Below are positions 24,551 to 36,086 of a stretch of 64,000 bases of DNA, piece by piece; position 1 is the stretch's first letter; each line of letters opens with the position of its first letter. The position numbers were made by a program, and so were the translations under genes. The DNA lies in assembly GCA_019671135.1 (NCBI GenBank), contig JAHRHY010000010.1, forward strand, positions 372,001 to 436,000, given 5' to 3'. The stretch is from Linnemannia hyalina (taxonomy: Eukaryota > Mortierellomycota > Mortierellomycetes > Mortierellales > Mortierellaceae). The notes beneath the pieces were generated by a model that was given only the letters and a program-made list of their open reading frames with translations, ran no database searches and was not told the DNA's origin.

Positions 24551-26548
24551 TTGTCTCCTTCCCTCACACAATCTGCACACGCCACGACACCGATGAGAAT
24601 AGAAGCGCCTCGTCATACTCCTCCTCCTCCTACTCCACATTGCTTTTGCTCACTCCCTACACTCCTCAAGCGTGAATGCCAGGGCGCAGTCTACAAGTGC
24701 CAAGCAAACCTCATCAACCCACCACAACCACCACTCGACAATTCCCAGCCAGACAGCGACAAGGACAACAGTGGTCGAGTCTTGGCAGGAGGCCATTTCA
24801 CTTTTGTCCCAAGTTCGCCCCAACGACTCGCCGACATGAGGAAGGAATCAAAACCACCCGACCGTCCTCCAGCGACAAAGGCGGCCATTCAAGACATCAC
24901 CTCCATCCTGACCTCGTTCGGCAAGACGCTTGGTCCCCGGTCTCCAAGCTTGTCCAAACATGGTCTCAAAGACGGTACCAACGTGAGCAGTAACAGCGAA
25001 AACAATAACAACAACAGTAATCACTACAGTATCAACACGCCGCAGCAGCCACATCAAATACAGCAACAATCACTGCCGACAATTCCCATGCCGCCTCCGC
25101 CTCCTCGGCTTGTCGGGCCTATTGGCGTCTGTGGGTTCCATGTACACACCAGCACCTGGGAAAACTTCAAGGTTCAACTCTGCCATGCAGAGAGCGTGAC
25201 AGGAGGTGGAGCAGGGGGAGCAAATCCCTTCAGCCGCAGTCAAGGTCCGGAGCTGGATCAAGCCTTTGCAGAGGGACACCACAAGCTCATTCTCCGACAC
25301 TCGTATCTTCATGGCGGATTTATTCGACAAGCTCGGAAGGACGGATGCAAGGCCCAGATGACGACAGTGGCTCAGTGGACAGCATGGGAGCAAGGGATCG
25401 TCGATCGAGACTCGCCAAGATCAGGAGGAGAGACAGCACCTAATTGTTTCTGCGGGTTTCCGATGAGACTGTCGTACCTGTACAATGGACAAGGACCCCA
25501 GATGAACTATGTGTGCGCGATGCGAATTCAGGACGTCCAGCGTGGCTGCAGTCGTGTATTGAGCTCGGCAAAGTGGGCCGTTCGAAGGAGGTCAGTTCCT
25601 ATCCAGATCATGTCGTTGGAGGTCAGGCTCCCTTCAGCAAAGACCCAACATAGACAGGCCGAGTCTGGCCCTAAGCCACCTACGGATACTGGATTGAAAG
25701 TGGCTCGCAGGGTAGACAATGACGGCAGCGACAGTCAGGAAGCATCATTAGCGGCTCCTCTCGCATCCACACTCGACCATAAGCCACTTAAGGACGACAC
25801 GTCGCGAGACAGTTGTCAAGACTCTGGGATCAAAGTCGACGAGAATGAGGCTAAATGCGAGGACGACGATGAGGGATCAGAGCCCGACTGGAACCGATCA
25901 ACAGAATGGTGTCTTAACGCCTCTTCGCATCACAAGATGCGGTTGCTGCCTATACCGACTTGCCTCTTGGAGATGAGAGATCGGAACGGGGACCAGCAGG
26001 GCTGTCGAAGGAGCATACCCCAGGAGGAAGCGAAGAATGGTTTGTACGATCAATGTGGCGACAGGAGCGATCGCAATCGGTATGAACAGAGGAATACCGA
26101 CGATGACAGCGCCGACACGGAACTCTCAAATCGACCAGTCCCGACTCGGTCTGTGGTCGGCGTCAAGTCCCTTTCCAAGGCGCAGATGAAGGATTTGTAC
26201 CTTCCTTTGGAGAAGCCGAGGGAGTACGGCCCGCTGATTCAGCGTCTGCACGGTTCAAAGATGCTGGCGGCGGAGCGGGAGAGGAGCGAGAAAGTCGTGG
26301 AGCGGTCGGAGACACGTTTGAGGGACTGGGAAGAGTCGGTTGAGCGATTGGGAGCATACGTGAAGGAACTGTGCCAGGATGGGCTGGACAATAGCACGTT
26401 GTTGTGTCGGTCGTGTGGCAAGGGGACGTTTCTGCATGCGAATGTTCCGTGCTACCATTTGGTGATGTGTGACGACTGTATCAAGAAGTACCAGCGGTGT
26501 GTTGTGTGTTCGACCAAGATTGAGTCCAGCCAGCGGATCTACTGGTAG
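24551..26548 (+). CDS. RING-finger protein with two CFC-type cysteine modules; candidate E3 ligase
   Basis: Single-exon gene, 665 residues from the ATG at 24551; an in-frame ATG at 24593 is an alternative. The C-terminal 47 residues are a C3HC4 RING of the IAP/MULAN style: C619-x2-C622, C634-x-H636, C640-x2-C643, C650-x2-C653. This suggests ubiquitin transfer. A charged helix (about 570-610) precedes it. Near the N-terminus HCFCSLP with KCQANL, and in the middle FCGFPMRLSYLY with YVCAMRIQDVQRGCSRV, form two similar CFC-x2-P ... Y/F-x-C units that recall GRF-type zinc ribbons. A CGFHVHTSTWENF segment lies between them. The rest is disordered. The start is only 60 bases after the tetraspanin stop, so its promoter must overlap that gene's 3' end. 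No named orthologue was recognised. Confidence 0.75.
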   Translation: MSPSLTQSAHATTPMRIEAPRHTPPPPTPHCFCSLPTLLKRECQGAVYKCQANLINPPQPPLDNSQPDSDKDNSGRVLAGGHFTFVPSSPQRLADMRKESKPPDRPPATKAAIQDITSILTSFGKTLGPRSPSLSKHGLKDGTNVSSNSENNNNNSNHYSINTPQQPHQIQQQSLPTIPMPPPPPRLVGPIGVCGFHVHTSTWENFKVQLCHAESVTGGGAGGANPFSRSQGPELDQAFAEGHHKLILRHSYLHGGFIRQARKDGCKAQMTTVAQWTAWEQGIVDRDSPRSGGETAPNCFCGFPMRLSYLYNGQGPQMNYVCAMRIQDVQRGCSRVLSSAKWAVRRRSVPIQIMSLEVRLPSAKTQHRQAESGPKPPTDTGLKVARRVDNDGSDSQEASLAAPLASTLDHKPLKDDTSRDSCQDSGIKVDENEAKCEDDDEGSEPDWNRSTEWCLNASSHHKMRLLPIPTCLLEMRDRNGDQQGCRRSIPQEEAKNGLYDQCGDRSDRNRYEQRNTDDDSADTELSNRPVPTRSVVGVKSLSKAQMKDLYLPLEKPREYGPLIQRLHGSKMLAAERERSEKVVERSETRLRDWEESVERLGAYVKELCQDGLDNSTLLCRSCGKGTFLHANVPCYHLVMCDDCIKKYQRCVVCSTKIESSQRIYW

Positions 26549-28149
26549 TTTGGTGGCTTTGTTCGCAGCATCGCGTCTCTTTCTCCCACTTGTACATTTT
26601 GTATCATTAGACAATTAAAAAAACAAAAGAAATATAGCTATTTGCGAGATGGTTGCTTAGGTTGACTTTGTACAGTTTGATTTTCGCGCTGATGTGAGTT
26701 GTTGGTGATGATATGTGTGTGATATTTGTCTGTCCAATGATGCTGCTGTCGGATTGGCTGTGCGCTGGACACCGTCAGCTTTCGGGGTTTTTTTAATGAG
26801 GCCACGCCTCAGGAAATCAAATCGACGGGTCGAGAGCAATTTCGCTCTCTGATATGTCTGTCAACCCTGTGCTGACCCCAGCAACCTGCAACGCCTCTCT
26901 TCTTATGAAGTTTGTTCATCTGGATTTTTGTTATTCTTTCCATCCATCATCTCTTTCCTCTCCTTTTTTTTTTTTTTTTTTTTTCATCTCTCTTTTTATT
27001 ATTCGCCTCTCCTCCTTCTTGATCAACCTTCCCTCGGTCATCCTCTCTTTCCCTTCCCTCCGTCACTCCCTTTTTCTTTTTTCCTTCCTTCTCATTGCTC
27101 CCTCCTCCTGAAAGAAAGGATCGCCTCGATCAAATCGTCATTCGAACACCAAAACAGCATCTATCACTACCTGACGAACTCGACTCTTTTTTTCGACACC
27201 ATTTTTCATCACTTGTGAGCACTTTCGTTTTTGTCTTGTCTACACCGTTCACAACTCTTGTGTTCTCCTATTACATCGTTCTTTACTCGGAATCAACATT
27301 CTCCATCAACAACGCAACGAATAACTCGCCTTTAGAAGGAACAGGTAAGCCATCACGACAACAGCAGCAGCAGTAACAACAACAACAACAACAACAACAG
27401 CACAAACCCTTCCTCGATCCAGTGCAGATTCATCTCGATCCTGCGTCGACCGACATCTTGCAACAGGAAAGGAAGAGGGGTGAAAAATAACTACACCAAC
27501 AGCAACAACAACAAAAAGGTCAAAACAGGGGTTTGGGTCGTCTCTGTATATGCGTGTTGTTGTGTGGTGTGTGTGTGAGTCCTAACTATTATATTCTGTC
27601 GTGCACATTTGACTATCAACATCTTACTGCTGCACTCTCTTTGTCCCGTCCTTCTTTCCTCACACGCACGCACACACACACACACAGACGCATCCACAAC
27701 CCAATCTTACAAAACACAATCCCGCATACTGCTTTCCTTCCTTCGCTTCTCTTCCCATCCCCTCCCTCCCCCTCTCTTCCTTGTCCTCTGTGCCCTTCCC
27801 CCATCTTTCCCTCTCTCTCTCTCTTTCCCTTTCCCCGATCGAATGGACGTACAAACAGCAATACTCACAGACCCTTGATACAAATGCACTGCCTCCGCTC
27901 AACCTCTTGGATGCCTTTTTCTTCTTTCTTGTTCACCTCCTCTGTCACATCATGGTCATCCCGAGATAAAATTTTGGCCGTGCGTGTGCCTTTGCGCGTC
28001 TTAGAACCCACGACCTTCCGCGCCGCCAAACAGCTGTGGACTCGTCGTCGTCCATTGACACGAAGGCAAAAAAAACATTGAAAACTAACAAACTTACTTC
28101 TCCATATGGCTGTTCTTCTTTCATAGAACGTACCTCAGGAATCGCCTAA
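26549..28149. other. Tup1 promoter and probable leader intron
   Basis: No separate gene is supported. It holds a T run at 26964-26984, long CT-rich tracts (about 26930-27110 and 27720-27840), a CA repeat and a CAA repeat (about 27358-27402). A good donor (ACAG|GTAAGC at about 27342) and an acceptor (TTTCATAG at about 28126) could bound a 5'-untranslated intron of about 780 bases before the Tup1 start. Confidence 0.45.
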
Positions 28150-31063
28150 ATGTCAGGAATATATAACCATCGCCCGATGGTCCCCGGTCGCACCTCTGGC
28201 TTGCCCGAGTGGCTTGATCTTATCAAACAGGAGTTCGAGAGCCTGAGTCATGAAGCAATGGTTGCCAAGGCCCAGCGGGATGAGTGCGAGCACAAGAGTA
28301 CGTGTCGATCAATTGAAGGTGGACTGCTGATCTGACTGGTTGTACCGACCATCAATCATCACGCATCATAATGATATTAACAATGATTTCATCAACAAAA
28401 ATAGTTAACAGCCAGATTCAGGAAATGGACGCCTTCAAGAGAACGCTCTACGACCTCGAAAGGAAGCACGAGTCGATGAAGAACCAGTGCCACATGTAAG
28501 GCAATCGAGGATTTATGTATCACCAGGATTGCTCAATTCAACTATGGAGACAAGGAGCAAGGTGAAAACTGGAAAATAAGGCGCTAATCAGTCCGTTTCG
28601 TTTGTTGCTTCGCATTTGTTAGCTGGGAAGAGGAAGTTGCCAGGCTAAGACAGGAGGTCGAACAGCGTGGAGGAGCGGCGCAGCCCCCTCACCCACACCA
28701 GCATGCCCAACCCCCTCCTCCCAACATCGGACAAGGACACTCGAACCTTTTTGGCGGGATTATCAGTGGAGGCCCTGGAGGCCCTGGTTTGATTGCGCCA
28801 CCTCAGATGGTCGACCCATCGCAGCAGCCTCCCCACGGTCAACAACACCCTCCCCAGCAGCCCCCACAACAGCAAGGTGGTCCACAGCAACAGGGAGGTC
28901 CTCAGCACCATATGCAACAGGCTCAACAACAGCAGCAGCATCACCCACAGCATATGCAGCAACAGCATCCTTACGGCGGCCCTGGTGGCCCCAACATGCC
29001 TCAGGGTGGCCCAGCTCCTCACTCGCCATACATGAATGGAGGCAATGGAATGCCACCTCAGCAAGGTCAGCCCCAGCCAAAGCGTTTCAAGACTGAGAAT
29101 GAAGGACCCCGTTTTAAGACTGAGGGAGATATCCCACCTCCTGGCTACAATATGTCACCGACTCCTCACTCAAACGGACAGGGACCACCAGGAATGGGCC
29201 CTTCGTACAATGCGCCTGCACCACCCAACGCGAAGCCAACTACCAAGCCTGGCAAGGTAACAATTGATCACATCTTGGCATTTTGTTTACCTTGAAGGGA
29301 GAAAAAAGATCATATATACGATGCTTACACGACGCGTTGGAAATCAAATAGGGTGGTCCTTACATTCAGGCCAAAGAAGAATCTCAGTCGTCACCTGTGT
29401 CGAACAAGCGCAAGCCTGGCCAAGGACCTTCGACTCCTACAGCAGTGGCTCGCACTGCCAGGACAGGCAACAATCCTTCATCAAACTGGAGCGATGATCC
29501 CGACAACGTGCCACCTCAATTGAAGCGGGAGGGTGCAGACTGGTTTGCCATGTAAGTGCCATGAATTTATTTTTGTCGACTCTTAGTCAAGTGCATTTCA
29601 ATATCACAATCGAAAAACCTAACCTCTTGTTGTGTTCTCTTAATGAATGTGACGAAATAGCTCCAACCCCAAGGTTCCACAGATACTGAAGGTGGATCTT
29701 GTGCACACAATGGAGCACTCGAGTGTTGTTTGCTGCGTTCGCTTCGATGCGGAAGGAAAATACCTTGCCACAGGATGCAACAGGAGTGCCCAGATCTACG
29801 ACATTCATACTGGTCAGACTGTGTGGTAAGAATCGGTAGATCTACGAACAGATGAATGTGGATTTGGTTCATTCTTCTTGACGTTTCAGCCAAATAACAC
29901 GATTATTACATGTGCCATATCTACCATCTAGTGTTCTTGCCGATGATGCAGCAGGAAAGGATGATCTCTACATCCGATCTGTCTGCTTCAGTCCCGACGG
30001 CAAATACCTTGCTACTGGAGCCGAGGACAAGCAGATTAGAGTAAGTGTCGCGTCTGTTGTGCTCAAATTCACATTGTCACCATTGTTCTTTTTTCGTTAC
30101 TAGACTTGATGCTGATGCGTTGTCGCTTTTTAAATAATAATTATAGATCTGGGAGATTGGTCGCAAGAAGATTCGTATGGTGTTGAAGGGACACGAGCAG
30201 GATATCTACTCATTGGACTTTTCAAGGGACGGAAGGATTATTGTGTCTGGATCAGGAGATCAAACAGCTCGTGTTTGGGACACAGCCACTGGCAAGTGCC
30301 TGTTCGTTTTGACTGTCGGAGATGTGGATATGAAGGATGCTGGCGTGACTTCAGTGGCCATCTCACCGGATGGTCGTCTTGTCGCAGCAGGATCGCTTGA
30401 CCGGATGGTTCGCGTTTGGGACACTCAGACGGGTCAACTTCTCGAGAAACTTGAGGGTCACAAGGATTCTGTCTACAGTGTGGCATTTGCGCCTGATGGC
30501 AAGACACTTGTCTCTGGCAGTCTGGATCGTACATTGAGGTCATGGGAGCTGGACCTCGGTGGCAGGCATGGATCTCGTGGAACCACCTGCAAAACAGTGT
30601 TCAACGGGCACAAGGTAAATTGTTGTTTTGAATGTGAACTGCGGCTAAGCTTTATATTTCGATCTGTGTATTGGAAATGAGTCTCACATGGTTCTGCTTT
30701 CAATATTTTTTCCCATGGATATGTTTATAGGACTTTGTTCTCTCGGTTGCAGTGTCCCCTGATGGCAAGTGGGTTGTGTCTGGCTCGAAAGACCGTGGTG
30801 TCCAATTCTGGGACCCTGTCACTGCCAACGTCCAGTTCATGCTTCAAGGCCACAAGAACTCTGGTGAGCTTTCCCTTGCTTATTTATTCTTTTCGTGCAT
30901 GATTGACGGGCTGCAAAATGGAATATTAACCACCTTGTTTTTCCTCTTTTTCATGTGGATAGTTATCTCGGTTGCTATGAGCCCTGCTGGAACATACTTT
31001 GCTACTGGATCAGGCGATACTCGTGCGCGTGTGTGGAGCTACGAGCCTACCCACCAGGACTAG
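28150..31063 (+). CDS. TUP1: Tup1 transcriptional corepressor
   Basis: General corepressor that is recruited by DNA-binding repressors, usually with Cyc8/Ssn6. Nine exons: 28150-28297, 28405-28495, 28623-29256, 29352-29551, 29661-29825, 29932-30040, 30147-30614, 30731-30863 and 30963-31063. All introns are GT-AG and in frame, giving 682 residues. The N-terminal Tup domain (about 15-95) has [13 protein letters not shown] and [19 protein letters not shown], the tetramerising helix. A P/Q/G/H-rich linker follows. The C-terminal part is a WD40 propeller, beginning at [19 protein letters not shown] and containing [62 protein letters not shown] and [12 protein letters not shown], and ending near [16 protein letters not shown]. 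Length and order match Tup1 of other fungi. Confidence 0.97.
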
Positions 31064-32038
31064 TGTGTCCTTCATACCTTATCTCGTTGTCGACTTTCTT
31101 CCAGTTTTTTTTCCCTTTTGTCGTTGTTCGTTCTTCATGTCATTTTGTTCCTTTCAAGAAAAATAAAAAAAGCTCATTGAATGTGGCTTAGAAAAAAAAG
31201 GTCACCCTCTTTAAAATGTGCCCACTCTGCCATGCGAATTCTTTGTACGTTTTTTTTTTCCTTCCACTCTCAACTTTCCGTACGTCCCTTTTGCCAACTA
31301 AACCACCATTGAACAGCGTACCTAGGGCGGCAACTCGACCACGACAGGAGAACAGCACCGCCAGGAACAAAGCGTCCCTCCTCCTCTGATCTACGCAGTA
31401 CTACCCTTCCAAAAAGGTACACCCTCTTGCATGTGTCACTTTGCATTCTCAAATCCGACACCATGCTACCTTCGGCTCAAGCCGCGCAAAGGACAGACAG
31501 TCATGTTACTCGACAAGAAAAACGAGAGGAGAGGAAGAAAGAGAGGGGGGAAGAGAGGCCCTCTATTGCGCTGTCTCGGGCCGAGTGATATTCTGTGGCA
31601 TTTTCCACCACCAACGCGTTTATCTATATCCATTCTATTTACCGAAGATATTGTCCAGCGACCATGTACTTGTTTGCCATTGTATCCAGCTTCTTTCTTG
31701 CGCAGATCCCAACTCCTCATTAATTGTCTCCGTCATTATTTCGTATTTCTGTAGACCCAAAAGGACCTTGACGCCACATCCTGCCCTTGCTTTCTGACAG
31801 CCCGATCAAGGCGTTCAATTGATACTCTTATTCACGACTTAATCCTGCACAACCTCTCTCTCTCAGGACACATTTGAACGCACACGGGACCGACAACAAT
31901 AAGGAGCGATCGGACGCATAAACGACAACCGAGGTATAGCATCTAGCCTCTTGTATCCTATAGCAACAGCCGAGGGAGAATCCGGTCAAGGAAACAACCA
32001 CAGCCAGCGACACACACAAACATACACCCACACCCACA
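31064..32038. other. Intergenic region between Tup1 and the FAR1-type gene
   Basis: Tup1 3' region (AAAATAAAAAAA at about 31160) followed by the promoter of the next gene. No gene or clear TATA box was seen. The last 60 bases are CA-rich and lead into the start codon. Confidence 0.45.
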
Positions 32039-32516
32039 ATGGCTGATCACGACATGAGCGACAGCACACACATCCTGGTGGCTAGTATCAGTCATGCCAA
32101 TGGTACCCCAGGCGTGCTTGCCTCTGTTGTTAACAACCTCGGTGTTACCGGTGTCAATGGTTCCGAGGCTGGAGCCGGAGGACCTACAACATCGTCGGTT
32201 ACATCAACAGCAACCAATGCAGCAATAGGAGCAGGAGTAGCAGGAGCAAGAGGAGGAGGAGGAGAAGGATCAGAAGGGTCGATGAAATCACATCCAAATC
32301 CCGCCATGACGTCAGATGCCATGCAGGGCTCAATTGGGATTCAACAGCAAACCCACAACCCAGCCGCGGTCATGATGCATACTCTTCCTCCTTCGTCAAC
32401 ATCCACATCTATATCCACACAACCTCCTCTTCCACCACCGACGTCATCAACTACCTCTGCGACCACAAGTGCATCCACTGCCGCGCAACTTATCAAGCAA
32501 CATCAACAACATCAGC

Positions 32517-32559
<43 letters not shown>

Positions 32560-35500
32560 GCAACAACAACAACAGCAACAGCAACAGCAACAACAACAAC
32601 AACAACAGCAACAGCAACACCAGCAGCAACAACACCAGCAGCAACACCAGCAACAGCAACAGCAACAACAACAGCAGCAGCAGCAGCAGTTGTTGGGACA
32701 AGGATCAGCTGTGACTGGGGTGCCATCTGTCATGGGAGGAATCGCACCTTCGGGGCACGTCTCGGATGCATCTCCTGTTGTCAATGGAGACGGGATCCAA
32801 AAGCTGCCTGTAGCTTCTTCATATGACATCAGTATGGGCCAGTTGACGAGCGGGACGTCGACTAGTCAACTTTTACAGCAGCAGCAACAACAGCATCAGC
32901 AACAACTACTGATGCTTCAGCAGCAACAACAACAACAACAACAACAGCAACAGCAGCAGCAGCAACATCAGCAACAAGGAAAGGAGCAGAGGCGTTTACA
33001 ACAACAAGCGATCAAGCAGCTGCAACAGCAACATCAACCGCAACCTGCACAACAATTACCCCAACCGCAGTCTATTCAACCACAGCAACAAGTCTTACAG
33101 CTTCAACCAGCCCAGCAACAGCCTCAAATCCACCAGCAGTCTCAGCCTCAGCCTCAGCTATTGCCAGATGGAGTTCAGTTGCTGCAGGATCATCCTGCGA
33201 TGGATGAGAGCCTTGTTCCGAACCGGTCAATGGAGTTTGATACCTTGGAAGCGGCCCAACAGTTCGCGGAGAGGTATGCACGAGACGTGAACACTGTCGT
33301 GATCGTGAAGCGTACAACGAAGGACAAGCATGGAGCTGTAGTTCAGGTAATATGCCGAGGTCACCGCTGTATACTTGGGCTATGTCTCATTTGAATTGAG
33401 ACTGACCACAGCTTTGACAAATTGGCATTTATAGAAAGATCTTGCTTGCGAGAGACAGGGAGCATACATGGGAACAGACAAGAAGCCGCCAGATTCCAAT
33501 GTCCGAACTAAGCGCTGTGGCTGTCCGTGGATGATCTCTGTCGGATTCTCCAAAAAGCGCGGGAACCGGGATGGAAAGCGCGGTCGATTCACCAAGGTAC
33601 ATCTTGTCCATAACCATCCGCTCCTACCCCTCCCTGACGAAGCTGACGGCAGTGCAACAAAGCCCGCCATCAAGGAGTCCAAGTCAGGAGCAGGATCGTC
33701 CTCCAAGTCAGGAGGAGCAGCGTCCTCATCCTCTCGGAGTACCAACACACCCAGAACTCGGGCCTCAACGGCCAACGCAGCGGCGGGCTCTTCCAAGGCG
33801 GCAGCAGGCGGGCGTCGCGGGAGTGGAGCAGGTGTGGCAAACGACAACAAAAGCGACGCTACTTCAAGGAGTATAATGGATGTCATTGGCCCCCCCGCGC
33901 CGTCTGGCCCTCAGGAATCAAATGCGCCTATGGGCCCTTACAGCTTGCCCGATTTTTTGGCCCAAGGAGCCATCATCTCTTCTCGGTCGTCTGTTGTGCC
34001 GCCTGTGACAATATCAGGATTCCAGCCCTCCCATCCATCCTTGGGCTCCCTTCCCAGCGAGGTGATGTCGGCTCTTGGTGGTGCTAGCCACGATGTTCAC
34101 CAAGCGCTGCAAGGCATGTCATCGCGGACGGAGATTACGTGGGATGATTTGAAGGCGCAGATGGATCAGATCCCCTGGGATCTTCAGCAGGATGTTATGA
34201 AGGCTTTCATGACCATTCTCCACATCACACAGCAAAACTTTCATGTCCCGATGGTCGGGGGCGACAGGAATACGGATGCTGAGGCCAGTGCGGCGGCAAC
34301 TGCGGCAGCAATAGCGGATGTTGTCGGAAACTTGCCTGCCAATTATTCGACTAACGCCGGTCAGACTCAACAGTTGCACCAGCAGGTCCAGCAGCCTCAG
34401 CCTCAAGCTCAACCCCAAACTCAGGTTCAGCAACCTCAACAAACTCAACAGCCTCATCAGTCTCAACAGCCACAGCAAGCTCAACAGCACGCATCAACTG
34501 CCTTTGTACGCCACCACAATCTCTCTGGAGTCAGCGCAGGACCTTCCGCCATGGAGGGGATCTCCCACAGTTTGGGAACGACGTCCACCTCTGATCTGTT
34601 GCAGCTCCACCGCGCCGATGCCGAAGCTCTTCGGGAAAAGGGCCACAGTCGACAGAACTCGAGCGCAGGAGGTATGACAACGACTGGAGGCGGCGTTAAT
34701 GGCGGAGGAGCCGTGGACGGGTCTTCAACGGTCATCAATCCCAGTCAGTCAACCGGTATTCTTTCCGTCGTGTCTTCGCTCTCGGGTACCACGGCTGAGA
34801 ATATCTCTGTATCAACGCCGACACCGTCCCTTGCCATGTCATCTGCCAATGTCTCGCCACTGGTGACAGCAGTACCGACACTCCGCCATACCGCGGCGAC
34901 CCACATGCACTCTGCAACGACGTCGGCGGGCGATATAGGTGCCCAACATCATCAAAACAACATTCTTCAGCACAGCCGCCAATCCAGTCAATCAGGAGGT
35001 CAACATAGTCGAACTCTCAGTGGATCGGGGCACAACATCAGTAATGTTGCAGGAAGTGCAGCCATGCGGACACTGGAAGCCAACGGCTCGATCCTGGCTC
35101 TTAGTCATACCCCCAGTGCAGCCAACAGCAACCACAGTAGCATGGAGTCTTCGCCCTTATTGGCCCAGGCGCAGGCCCAAGCTCAAGCTCATGCACAAGC
35201 CCAAGCTCAAGCTCAAGCTCAGGCACAAGCTCAGGTCCAGGCTGCCCACGCCCACGCCCACGCCCAAGTTCAAGCCGCACATGCCCACGCACAGGCACAA
35301 GCTCAAGCTCAAGCCCAGGCTCAAGCCCAGGCGCAGGCGCAAGCACAAGCCCAGGTTGCCCATTTACAGGCGCAGGTGGACGCCAACACCGAGGCAGCAG
35401 TGACCGCAGCGGTATTGAGTATGAATGGACTCCATGGGCCGAACGCTGGACCGGGCGCGGGATCAATGTCTGGAACAAGCAACGCTTCTGTACCTGCAGG

Positions 35501-35609
35501 ATCAGTATCTAATGCGCACACGTTCTCGATCTACCCTATGGAGGATTCGCAGTTTCTCCAGCAACTCCAAGAACAACACCAACATCAACAACGACTCCAG
35601 TTAATGTCG

Positions 35610-35641
<32 letters not shown>

Positions 35642-35777
35642 ACGTCAGCAGCAGCCAGGACAGGCTGCAGGCGTAGTAACAGTTCATCAGGATCCGATCC
35701 ATACCCGGTCTCCCGAAGTCGACCATCACAGCATTGAGCTGGATGGAGAGCCAGCCCGCAAGCGTGTCCGGTCTTGA
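32039..35777 (+). CDS. Polyglutamine-rich protein with FAR1-type (WRKY-GCM1) zinc-finger DNA-binding domain
   Basis: Exons 32039-33346 and 33435-35777 give 1216 residues. The FAR1 domain crosses the junction at residues about 400-505: [30 protein letters not shown], then [23 protein letters not shown] and VHLVHNHPL, which supply the C...C...HxH zinc ligands. This fold comes from Mutator-like (MULE) transposases and serves as the DNA-binding part of plant FHY3/FAR1 transcription factors. No transposase catalytic or SWIM domain follows, so a domesticated regulator is the likely reading. Low-complexity blocks flank it: polyQ at about 153-218 and 278-316, Q-rich to about 380, and an alternating QA/HA block at about 1010-1083. 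The C-terminus is basic (PARKRVRS). The target genes are unknown. Convergent with the GNAT gene. Confidence 0.85.
32497..32690 (+). repeat. CAA/CAG polyglutamine microsatellite 1
   Basis: Mixed CAA and CAG codons with a few CAC (His) in the FAR1-type gene. A second block is at about 32872-32985. Mixed codons should make it more stable than a pure CAG repeat. Confidence 0.9.
35161..35380 (+). repeat. Six-base tandem repeat encoding Gln-Ala / His-Ala
   Basis: In-frame repeats of CAAGCT, CAGGCC and CACGCC-like units in the 3' half of the FAR1-type gene, giving an alternating QA/HA protein tract of about 70 residues. Confidence 0.88.
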
Positions 35778-36086
35778 GAAAAATAACAGCCGTGAATCCC
35801 ACATTGCCCTTGTCCGGCTACACCCTTTCTCCTTCTTGCCTTTTATTTTTTGTTTGTTTTTTTCTTCTTTCTTTCGAGTTCAACACCTCGTTTCTTAGAT
35901 GTATCATGTCCTTCACCTTTTTGTTTCTCTTCACTTATTTTCTCCCATCCACTTTCTTCCACGACAACCACAAAAAACTCATCTCATCTACATAAAAATT
36001 GTAAAATAGCCCATCTAAACCTACGTCGATATTTATTATCTATCCCATATATTCAAAATATGCAACAATGGGAGTGTGTTTGTGTT

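Noticed and set aside
32497..32690. Dense short repeats that might suggest a repeat array
   Set aside because: They are in-frame CAA/CAG codons of a polyglutamine tract with no spacer structure. Antisense open frames there are polyleucine or polyvaline shadows.
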